DNA of 64,000 bases from Nocardioides nitrophenolicus (GTDB taxonomy: Bacteria; Actinomycetota; Actinomycetes; Propionibacteriales; Nocardioidaceae), in assembly GCF_016907515.1 (NCBI RefSeq), contig NZ_JAFBBY010000001.1, positions 2,666,001-2,730,000 of the forward strand, read 5' to 3'. Under the pieces are notes generated by a model that was not told the DNA's origin, made no database searches, and was given only the letters and a program-made list of their open reading frames with translations. Made by a program: the position numbers and the translations under genes. Shown in pieces: positions 27,951 to 35,015 of this stretch; within the stretch, counting starts at the first letter, position 1, and every line of letters begins with the position of its first letter.

Positions 27951-29942
27951 GTGACCACCCTCCATGTCTCCGCGGGCGGCCGGACCTGGTCGTTCGAGGA
28001 GCCGCGCGTCGTCAGCATCGGACGCGACACCGGCTCCGACCTCGTCCTCACGGCGCCGTCCGCCTCCCGCCAGCACGCCCAGCTGCGCTCCGACGGCTCC
28101 GGCTGGGTGCTCGTCGACATCGGCTCGAGCGGCGGCACCTTCCTCAACGGCACCCGCGTCACGGAGGTGCGGCTCACCGGGCCGACCACCGTCCGCTTCG
28201 GCGGTGTGAACGGCGAGGAGGTGGTGCTGACGCCGGCCGGCGTCGCCCGTCCCGCCGCGCCCGACCCCGCCACGATGCCGCCGGCGGCACTCCAGCAGAC
28301 CGTGCTGCCCGGCGTCGGCCCGGCCGGACCGGGCTACGTCAGCGGCCCCGGGCTGCTGGTGCGGGTCGGCGGCGTCTCCAAGCGGTTCCCACCCGGGGTG
28401 GTGGTCCGGATCGGCCGCGACCCGGTCAGCGAGGTCGTGGTCGACGACCCGTCCGTCTCCCGCCTGCACGGTGTGGTCGAGGGCCGCCCCGACGGCTGGT
28501 GGTACGTCGACCGGTCGACCGCCGGCACCTTCCTCGAGGAGGACCGGGTCGCCCAGCGCAAGCTCGAGGAGCCGACCACGCTGATGCTCGGCCACCCCAC
28601 GGCGGGCGCCGAGGTCGAGGTGGTCCCGATCGTGGCGGCGGGCGCCGCGCAGAAGTCGATCGCGAAGAAGAAGCGCAAGCGCACCGCTGCCCTCGTCGCG
28701 GGCGTCGTCGGCGTGCTGGTCCTCGTCGGCGGCGGCGTCAGCGCCGCCGTCCTGCTCGGCGGTGACGACTCCGGCAAGGACGACGGCCCCACCGAGACCG
28801 CCGGGCTGAGCACCGAGGAGCTGGACCGGGCCAAGCTCGCCAGCGTGCTGATCATCGCCGTCGACGACGGCGGCGACCCGCTCTACACCGGCTCCGGCAC
28901 GATCATCAGCGAGGACGGGCTGATCCTCACCAATGCCCACGTCGGCAAGCCGAGCGCGCCCGGCCAGCAGGGCGACTCGGAGGATCCCGCGGGCCTCCTG
29001 GTCGCGCTCACCTCCGCCGAGGACGACAAGCCGGCCGCGCCGTCGTACTCCGCCGAGGCGATCGTCGCCGACGGCGTGCTCGACCTCGCGGTCCTCAAGA
29101 TCACCGCCGACGCCGACGGCAAGGAGATCGACGACGAGAAGCTCGACCTGCCGCCGCCGGTCCCGCTCGGCGACAGCGACGACCTGCGCACCGGCGACGA
29201 GCTCACCGCGCTGGGCTTCCCGGCGGTCGCGCACGTCGCGTCCGACGACGGGCTGGACCGGGCGCTGACCGTGACCCGCGGTGTCGTGTCGACCTTCCTC
29301 AAGGAGGCCGCGGTGCCCGGCAACCGGGCCTGGATCGACAGCGACATCCGGATCGGCTCCGGCAACTCCGGCGGCGCCTCGATCAACGACGACGGCGAGC
29401 TGGTCGGCATCAACAGCGCCGTGGTCACCGAGTCCACCGTCGGCGACAGCGGCGAGGGCGGCGCGTTCACCGGCGGCTCCGCGCGGATCCGGCCGGTCAA
29501 CCTGACCTCCGACATCGTCGAGATCGCGAAGAAGGGCGGCGACCCCGAGTACGTCTCGCCCTACCTCGACGACGTGCCGGAGCCGCCGGCCGACCCGATG
29601 GGCCAGGCCACCGCCGCGCCGTCCGGATGGTCGGTTGACGGCAACAGCGACTGCTCGACCACGAGCACCCTCGACGACCCGCAGGTGCTCAGCGGGGTCA
29701 CCCTCCCGGCGACCCTGTACGCGCACTTCGCGGTCACGGGACTGCCGGACGGCACGCCGTTCACCATCGAGCTCTACAACCCGCAGGGGGAGCTGCTCGG
29801 CTCGCTCGACGGCTCGTGGAACCTCGGCTCGGACGACGTGTGCGCGGCGGTGTCGCTCGACGTACCGGAGGGGCTGGCGGGGGCGATCGCGGTCCTGGCC
29901 ATCGACGACACCCAGATCCAGAACCCGGTGATCTTCGGCTAG
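27951..29942 (+). CDS. Two-FHA-domain membrane protein with HtrA-like protease domain
   Basis: 663 residues. Two tandem FHA domains: first SIGRDTGSDLVL, then SRQHAQL and GGTFLNGTRV; second RIGRDPVSEVVVDD, SRLHGVV and TFLEEDRV. A basic stop (KKKRKR) and a membrane helix (VAGVVGVLVLVGGGVSAAVLL) follow. The external trypsin-like domain has an intact triad: His330 (TNAHV), Asp378 (LDLAVL) and Ser473 (GNSGG). After it comes about 110 residues of beta-rich domain. This architecture could link cytoplasmic phospho-threonine binding to extracytoplasmic proteolysis. GTG start. Confidence 0.85.
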   Translation: MTTLHVSAGGRTWSFEEPRVVSIGRDTGSDLVLTAPSASRQHAQLRSDGSGWVLVDIGSSGGTFLNGTRVTEVRLTGPTTVRFGGVNGEEVVLTPAGVARPAAPDPATMPPAALQQTVLPGVGPAGPGYVSGPGLLVRVGGVSKRFPPGVVVRIGRDPVSEVVVDDPSVSRLHGVVEGRPDGWWYVDRSTAGTFLEEDRVAQRKLEEPTTLMLGHPTAGAEVEVVPIVAAGAAQKSIAKKKRKRTAALVAGVVGVLVLVGGGVSAAVLLGGDDSGKDDGPTETAGLSTEELDRAKLASVLIIAVDDGGDPLYTGSGTIISEDGLILTNAHVGKPSAPGQQGDSEDPAGLLVALTSAEDDKPAAPSYSAEAIVADGVLDLAVLKITADADGKEIDDEKLDLPPPVPLGDSDDLRTGDELTALGFPAVAHVASDDGLDRALTVTRGVVSTFLKEAAVPGNRAWIDSDIRIGSGNSGGASINDDGELVGINSAVVTESTVGDSGEGGAFTGGSARIRPVNLTSDIVEIAKKGGDPEYVSPYLDDVPEPPADPMGQATAAPSGWSVDGNSDCSTTSTLDDPQVLSGVTLPATLYAHFAVTGLPDGTPFTIELYNPQGELLGSLDGSWNLGSDDVCAAVSLDVPEGLAGAIAVLAIDDTQIQNPVIFG

Positions 29943-30060
29943 CGCGCCGGGTCGGCGGGATTCGGTCCGGGCGGGCGGGCGCTGTTAGCCTGTCCCGTCC
30001 GGTGCCGCTGGCGCCGTACCGTCCGCTGGGCCGAACCAGCGGGCAAGCAAGGCCCTCCTG

Positions 30061-30077
30061 CCGTGGAAAGTCCACGG
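30061..30077 (+). promoter_or_regulatory. Leader hairpin upstream of rpsF
   Basis: CCGTGGA-AAG-TCCACGG is a perfect seven-base-pair hairpin 31 bases before the rpsF start. Because the rpsF-ssb-rpsR operon encodes S6 and S18, and S6:S18 binds leader RNA in many bacteria, this may be part of an autoregulatory leader; that role is unproven here. Confidence 0.4.
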
Positions 30078-30108
30078 CCGCCTGAGTCCAGAGGAGGTGG
30101 AGACCGCT

Positions 30109-30396
30109 TTGCGCAACTACGAAGTCGTGGTCATCCTCGACCCGAGCCTCGACGAGCGGACGGTTCAGCCGTCGCTCGACAAGTACCTGAACGTCGTCCG
30201 CAACGACGGCGGCACGGTCGACAACGTCGACGTGTGGGGCAAGCGCCGCCTGGCGTACGAGATCAAGAAGAACGCCGAGGGCATCTACGCGATCATCAAG
30301 CTGACCGCCGCTCCGGCGACCGTCGACGAGCTCGACCGTCAGCTCACCCTCAACGAGTCCGTGCTGCGGACCAAGGTCCTGCGACCCACCGTCTGA
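30109..30396 (+). CDS. rpsF: 30S ribosomal protein S6
   Basis: 95 residues beginning [16 protein letters not shown] and containing [16 protein letters not shown], the S6 core that pairs with S18 on the small-subunit platform. The TTG at 30109 is preferred: it gives the conserved S6 N-terminus (M-R-x-Y-E) and has GGAGA five bases upstream, whereas the GTG at 30097 sits inside the Shine-Dalgarno run. First gene of the rpsF-ssb-rpsR-rplI operon, in the standard bacterial order. Confidence 0.95.
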   Translation: MRNYEVVVILDPSLDERTVQPSLDKYLNVVRNDGGTVDNVDVWGKRRLAYEIKKNAEGIYAIIKLTAAPATVDELDRQLTLNESVLRTKVLRPTV

Positions 30397-30520
30397 GGCA
30401 GCCCCGGACCCCGTCCTGTGGAAGCCGACTGTTCATTGTCGGAGCCACGGGACACCATGGGGTCCGTTGCCCGGGACTGACCCGGGCGGGCCACTGAACC
30501 CCACCGCACAGGAGACCACC

Positions 30521-31090
30521 ATGGCTGGCGACACCGTCATCACCGTCATCGGCAACCTCACCGACGACCCGGAGCTTCGCTTCACCCCGTCGGGCGCGGC
30601 TGTCGCCAACTTCACGGTGGCCTCGACGCCGCGTTCCTTCGACCGCCAGACCAACGAGTGGAAGGACGGGGACACCCTCTTCCTGCGCTGCTCGGTCTGG
30701 CGCCAGGTCGCGGAGAACGTCGCCGAGTCCCTCCAGAAGGGCATGCGCGTCGTCGTGCAGGGCCGTCTGGTGTCGCGCTCCTACGAGACCCGCGAGGGCG
30801 AGAAGCGCACCGTCAACGAGCTGCAGGTCGACGAGATCGGCCCGTCGCTCACCTGGGCCACCGCCAAGGTGACCCGCGCGAGCCGCTCCGGCGGTGGCGG
30901 CGGCTACGGCGGCGGCCAGGGTGGCGGCAACCAGGGTGGCGGCGGTCGTCCCGCGGGTCAGGACCCGTGGGGCAGCGCCCCGTCCGGCGGCGGCAACCAG
31001 GGTGGCGGTTCCAACTACGGGGGCGGCGCCCCGGCCAACGACCCGTGGGCCGCGCCGGGCGTCTCGTCGAGCGACGAGCCCCCGTTCTGA
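30521..31090 (+). CDS. ssb: Single-stranded DNA-binding protein
   Basis: 189 residues. The OB fold covers about residues 1-115 ([20 protein letters not shown], then [16 protein letters not shown]). A Gly/Asn/Gln-rich flexible linker with [10 protein letters not shown] repeats follows, and the acidic tip SSSDEPPF recruits partner proteins. It protects ssDNA at replication forks near the DnaB helicase encoded downstream. ATG at 30521 has AGGAG six bases upstream. Confidence 0.95.
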   Translation: MAGDTVITVIGNLTDDPELRFTPSGAAVANFTVASTPRSFDRQTNEWKDGDTLFLRCSVWRQVAENVAESLQKGMRVVVQGRLVSRSYETREGEKRTVNELQVDEIGPSLTWATAKVTRASRSGGGGGYGGGQGGGNQGGGGRPAGQDPWGSAPSGGGNQGGGSNYGGGAPANDPWAAPGVSSSDEPPF

Positions 31091-31162
31091 CCAGCATCAC
31101 AATCCAACCATTCCGGCCGTTCGTTTGACTGACGCGGCCGGGCTCTGAGGAGGAGCACCACA

Positions 31163-31399
31163 ATGGCGAAGGCAGTCGTCCGCAAGCCGAAGAAGAAGGT
31201 TTGCCAGTTCTGCAAGGAGAAGGCCACCGGTGTCGACTACAAGGACACCGCCCTTCTGAAGAAGTTCATCTCCGACCGCGGCAAGATCCGCGCCCGTCGG
31301 GTGACCGGCAACTGCGTCCAGCACCAGCGGGACGTCGCGATCGCGGTGAAGAACGCCCGCGAGGTCGCGCTGCTGCCCTACACCTCCGCCGGTCGCTGA
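31163..31399 (+). CDS. rpsR: 30S ribosomal protein S18
   Basis: 78 residues with the S18 core [17 protein letters not shown] and an N-terminal basic arm. It keeps cysteines in CQFC and GNC, so it looks like a zinc-containing (C+) form; many actinobacteria also have a C-minus paralogue induced by zinc limitation. Binds S6. Preceded by GAGGAG. Confidence 0.95.
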   Translation: MAKAVVRKPKKKVCQFCKEKATGVDYKDTALLKKFISDRGKIRARRVTGNCVQHQRDVAIAVKNAREVALLPYTSAGR

Positions 31400-31427
31400 G
31401 CAGAGTCAGAGAAGGAGAGCTGAACTC

Positions 31428-31874
31428 ATGAAGATCATCCTGACGCAGGAGGTCGAGAACCTCGGCGCTGCCGGTGACGTGGTGGAGGTCAAGGACGGCT
31501 ACGGCCGCAACTACCTCATCCCCCGCGGCTTCGGCATCCGGTGGACCCGCGGTGCCCAGGCCCAGGCCGACTCGATCAAGGCCGCTCGCTCGGCCCGTGC
31601 CGTCCGCGACGAGGCCCACGCCGCCGAGCTGAAGGCCAAGCTCGAGGGCTCGCCGGTCGACGTCAAGGTCAAGGCCGGCCAGGGCGGCCGCCTGTTCGGT
31701 GCGGTCACCCCCGCCGACATCGCCGCCGCGCTCGGCGAGGCCGCCGGCGAGGCGATCGACAAGCGGACCATCGTCCTCGGCAACCCGATCAAGTCGCTGG
31801 GCAACCACGCGGTGTCGGTCAAGCTCCACGACGAGGTGTCCGCCGCGGTGGCCCTCAACGTCATCCCGGGCTGA
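31428..31874 (+). CDS. rplI: 50S ribosomal protein L9
   Basis: 148 residues, full length. The N-terminal 23S-binding domain starts [20 protein letters not shown] and [11 protein letters not shown]; a central helix connects to the C-terminal domain ([29 protein letters not shown]). Last gene of the operon, followed within 20 bases by a strong terminator. Confidence 0.96.
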   Translation: MKIILTQEVENLGAAGDVVEVKDGYGRNYLIPRGFGIRWTRGAQAQADSIKAARSARAVRDEAHAAELKAKLEGSPVDVKVKAGQGGRLFGAVTPADIAAALGEAAGEAIDKRTIVLGNPIKSLGNHAVSVKLHDEVSAAVALNVIPG

Positions 31875-31890
31875 CCCGATCGACGTACGA

Positions 31891-31925
31891 CGGCGTGGCC
31901 GGTCCCCTCGGGACCGGCCACGCCG
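31891..31925 (+). terminator. Rho-independent terminator after rplI
   Basis: A 16-bp GC-rich stem (CGGCGTGGCCGGTCCC with its complement) and the loop CTC, followed by TTAGTTTT. It ends the rpsF-ssb-rpsR-rplI operon. Confidence 0.9.
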
Positions 31926-31975
31926 TTAGTTTTGGCCCACTCCTCCTTCCTTCCCCGAGACCCAGGAGCTTCCCC

Positions 31976-32617
31976 ATGCGTGTACGACGGCTGGCGCCTG
32001 CCGCCCTGCTGCTGCTCACCCCGGTCCTCGCGGCCTGCGGTGACGACGAGCCGGACGCGACCGACACCCCGACCGACGCGTCCAGCGCGACCGAGGACTC
32101 GACGCCCACCGAGGTGCCGAGCACCCCGACCTCGGCGCCGACCCCGCCCCCGACCACCGCCGCTGCGGGCCTGCCCGGCGCGTGCGACGTGGTCACCGCC
32201 GACGACCTGGCCGAGGCGTACGGCATGTCCTTCGGCGCCCCCGAGGTCGGCGGCGACGACCACACCGAGGGCGGCCTGGCCTGGACGAGCGACGACTGCT
32301 CCTTCGAGGCCGAGGGCCTGGCCGAGGTGACCGTCAAGCTGACCGGACCCGAGGACTTCACCAAGGGCGCCTTCGGCTGCCCCCAGCCGCGCGACGACGA
32401 CGGCGTCGTCGACCCGGCCGACGACATCGCCGGCGCGACCGGCGGCTGGTGGAAGGTGAGCAACCCGCCGGACTTCGAGGGTGAGCTGCGCGCCTGCACC
32501 GCCACCGTGCTGCTGCAGATCGACCTCGACTACGAGGACGGCGTCGAGTACGAGGGCGACCCGCTCAACCAGTCCGTCGGGCTGGCCGAGAAGATCCTAG
32601 CCGCGGTCAAGGGCTGA
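31976..32617 (+). CDS. Putative secreted lipoprotein
   Basis: 213 residues. The signal peptide RVRRLAPAALLLLTPVLAACG contains lipobox LAAC, predicting lipid attachment at Cys21. A Thr/Pro/Ser-rich tether of about 45 residues precedes a compact domain starting GACDVVTADDLAEAYGMSFG, with four or more cysteines that could form disulfides. This resembles DUF3558-like actinobacterial lipoproteins, although I cannot confirm the family. ATG follows AGGAGC. Confidence 0.7.
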   Translation: MRVRRLAPAALLLLTPVLAACGDDEPDATDTPTDASSATEDSTPTEVPSTPTSAPTPPPTTAAAGLPGACDVVTADDLAEAYGMSFGAPEVGGDDHTEGGLAWTSDDCSFEAEGLAEVTVKLTGPEDFTKGAFGCPQPRDDDGVVDPADDIAGATGGWWKVSNPPDFEGELRACTATVLLQIDLDYEDGVEYEGDPLNQSVGLAEKILAAVKG

Positions 32618-32626
32618 GTTCTGTCC

Positions 32627-32687
32627 CGCGTATCTGACGAACGGGTCGTGGAATCGCCTGATCCACGGCCCGTTCGTCAGATACGCG
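32627..32687. repeat. 61-bp hairpin between convergent genes
   Basis: Two 26-nt arms (32627-32652 and 32662-32687) pair fully if one G-U pair is allowed, with a nine-base loop. The right arm includes the last codons and stop of the minus-strand gene ending at 32677. It can act as a terminator for both genes, but is longer than needed and lacks a T-tract. Confidence 0.7.
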
Positions 32688-33198
32688 CCTGCTCAGGCTC
32701 CCCCAGGAGAGCGCACAGGACGATGACCAGCAGGACGCCGGCGAGGCCGACCGTGCCGACGCCGTACAGCCAGGTCCAGTCGGCGGCGTTGTAGAGCACG
32801 TTCGCGACCAGGGCCACCACGATCGCCGTCTCGGCGACGAACCACCACCAGCCGCTGCGGGCGCCCGCCTCGCGGGCGCGGGTGCCGAGCGCGTGGCACA
32901 GCGCCGCCTGGAAGCCGAGGGCCGGGAGCGAGGACGCCCACACCACGGCCGGGTCGGCGTCGTCGAGCCAGGCCCGGGCGTCCGGCGGGCTGAGCGCGAT
33001 CGCGAGGACGAGCGCGAGCGCCGCGAGATAGCCGAGCGTCAGCCGCAGCGGCAGGTCGGGCACCGCCCGCACCAGCCGCACGTAGCCGACCAGCACCAGC
33101 AGGCAGCCGAGCACCTCGGAGACGTCGACCCTGTCGTCGGGTGCGGCGGTGAAGACGACGACGGCGAGGCCGATCGCGACCCAGTAGAGCGGCTTCAC
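32677..33198 (-). CDS. Five- to six-helix membrane protein of unknown function
   Basis: 173 residues, mostly hydrophobic: YWVAIGLAVVVFTAA, VLGCLLVLVGYVRLV, LTLGYLAALALVLAIAL, then FVAETAIVVALVANVLY and GLAGVLLVIVLCALL. The GTG start overlaps the stop of the upstream MATE gene by four bases, so it is translated with it. No family recognised. The 3' end lies inside the hairpin. Confidence 0.65.
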   Translation of the reverse strand: MKPLYWVAIGLAVVVFTAAPDDRVDVSEVLGCLLVLVGYVRLVRAVPDLPLRLTLGYLAALALVLAIALSPPDARAWLDDADPAVVWASSLPALGFQAALCHALGTRAREAGARSGWWWFVAETAIVVALVANVLYNAADWTWLYGVGTVGLAGVLLVIVLCALLGEPEQARI

Positions 33199-34535
33199 GC
33201 GCCCGCCACCAGCCAGGCGTCGCCGCGGGAGCGGTGGACCAGGGTGAGCAGCCGGCCGCCCATGAAGACGGCGCCGAACACCAGCCACAGCCAGGGGAGC
33301 CCGGCGCCCAGCGCACTCGTCAGCAGCACGAGCGGAGCGTAGCCCGCGAGCACGACCAGCCCGGCCCGGGCCAGGTAGCGGCCGTCGCCGGCACCGATCA
33401 GCACCCCGTCGAGGACGAACACCACGCCCGCGACCGGCTGCGCGACGGCGGCGACGAGCAGCACCGGCACCAGGGCGTCCCGGACCCCCTCGTCCGGCGT
33501 GAACAGGGCGCCGAGCCAGGGGCTGGCCGCCGCGAGCAGCAGGCCGGTCACGACCCCGCTGACGATCCCCCAGCCCAGCATCCGGCTGGTGACCGCGCGG
33601 GTGGCGGCGAGGTCCCCGGCGCCGAGGAAGCGCCCGGTGATCGCCTGCGCGGCGATCGCGATGGCGTCGAGCACGTACGCCAGGAAGCCCCACAGGGTCA
33701 TCGCGAGCTGGTGGGTGGCGACGGGCACCGCGGTGCTGCCGGTCCCGGTCGCGGTGAGCACGACGGCGTACGTCGTGACCAGGAGCGAGGCGCGCAGGGT
33801 CAACGTCCGGACGATGAGTGGTACGCCGGCCCGGGCCGCCGCCCGGACGCCGGGCAGGTGCGGGCGGAGGCTGGCGCCCTCACGACGTGCCGAGCGGACC
33901 ACGACGCCCACGAGCGCCACGGCCATCGCGGTCTGGGCGAGCACCGAGCCCAGCGCCGAGCCGGCGATGCCGAGGCGGGGGACCGGGCCGGCGCCGTACA
34001 CGAGGACGACGTTGAGCGCGAGGTTGGCCAGGTTGCCGGCGACCGCCACCACGAGCGGGGTCCGGGTGTCCTGGAGGCCGCGGAGCACGCCGGTCCCGGC
34101 GAGGATCAGCAGCAGCGGGACCAGGCCGAGGGCGGCCACCCGCAGGTAGGTCGTGGCGGGCTCGACCACGTCCGGGGACGCCCCGAACACCGCGACGAGG
34201 GGGTCGGCGGCGAGCGCGGTGAGCAGGGTCGCGGGGAGGCCGAGGAGGACGGCCAGCCAGAGGCCGTCGAGACCCTGGGCCAGCGCGGCGTCGCGGTGCC
34301 CGGCCCCGATCTGCCGGGCGACGCCCGCGGTGGTGCCGTAGGCGAGGAAGATGCACAGCCCGACGACCGTGGTCACGACCGTGCCGGCGATGCCGAGGCC
34401 CGCCAGCTCCGGCGTACCGAGGTGGCCCACGACCGCGGCGTCGCCGAGGAGGAAGAGCGGCTCGGCGACCAGGGCGAGGAAGGCGGGGAACGCGAGCCGG
34501 GCGATCTCCCGGTCGAGCGCGCGGGCGCGGCTCAT
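33195..34535 (-). CDS. MATE-family efflux transporter (DinF type)
   Basis: 446 residues with 12 hydrophobic segments in two similar halves. The N-terminus REIARLAFPAFLALVAEPLF and VVGHLGTPELAGLGIAGT are typical of DinF-like MATE antiporters, which export drugs or other organic cations using Na+ or H+ gradients. ATG at 34535 (MSRARALDRE) follows a GC-rich leader. Co-translated with the small downstream membrane protein. Substrate unknown. Confidence 0.88.
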   Translation of the reverse strand: MSRARALDREIARLAFPAFLALVAEPLFLLGDAAVVGHLGTPELAGLGIAGTVVTTVVGLCIFLAYGTTAGVARQIGAGHRDAALAQGLDGLWLAVLLGLPATLLTALAADPLVAVFGASPDVVEPATTYLRVAALGLVPLLLILAGTGVLRGLQDTRTPLVVAVAGNLANLALNVVLVYGAGPVPRLGIAGSALGSVLAQTAMAVALVGVVVRSARREGASLRPHLPGVRAAARAGVPLIVRTLTLRASLLVTTYAVVLTATGTGSTAVPVATHQLAMTLWGFLAYVLDAIAIAAQAITGRFLGAGDLAATRAVTSRMLGWGIVSGVVTGLLLAAASPWLGALFTPDEGVRDALVPVLLVAAVAQPVAGVVFVLDGVLIGAGDGRYLARAGLVVLAGYAPLVLLTSALGAGLPWLWLVFGAVFMGGRLLTLVHRSRGDAWLVAGA

Positions 34536-34577
34536 CGGGCGGGTCCGAGCCAGGCCGCGCGCACCGCCGTGGGGACC

Positions 34578-34858
34578 GGTGGATAAGTGCGGTGTCGCTG
34601 TGGAAAGTCGGCCTGGAGGTGGGCGGGAGCGTCGGCTGCGCGGGTGAGCCCGGTTCGACCGACCGATGGCCACGAGGTGAACAGGATCACACCCGAGAAT
34701 TTTCTCGTCCACAGGTCGTGGACGGTGTTTCCGCAGGTCAGAGCGTGTTCAGTGGACTCCGGCACCACGTTCTCCACAGATTCCTCCCCACCCCGTGCAC
34801 ACCATGTCCGCGTGTCGTCCACGCCCTGTCCCCAGTTATCCCCAACCCTTGTGGATAG
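34578..34858. promoter_or_regulatory. Gene-free region with DnaA-box-like sites upstream of dnaB
   Basis: The 480-bp gap 34536-35015 between the divergent MATE and dnaB genes has no convincing gene. It contains near-consensus DnaA boxes: GGTGGATAA (34578), TTATCCCCA (34836) and TGTGGATAG (34850), each eight of nine matches to TTATCCACA or its complement, plus weaker TGTGGAAAG and CCACAG sites. It also looks less GC-rich than the genes around it. Could regulate dnaB or titrate DnaA. Confidence 0.4.
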
Positions 34859-35015
34859 GCCCCTTTCGGCATCCCCGGCCGGCCCCGTAGGTTGCCGCAT
34901 CGGTGGCCCGCTCGGCCCACCGCCGACGATTGTGTCGGACCCCTCCGGCAGGCTGGACACCGGACGACCCGAGCTGACCAGACCAGGCAGTGACACCAGG
35001 AAGGGGGCCACGACC

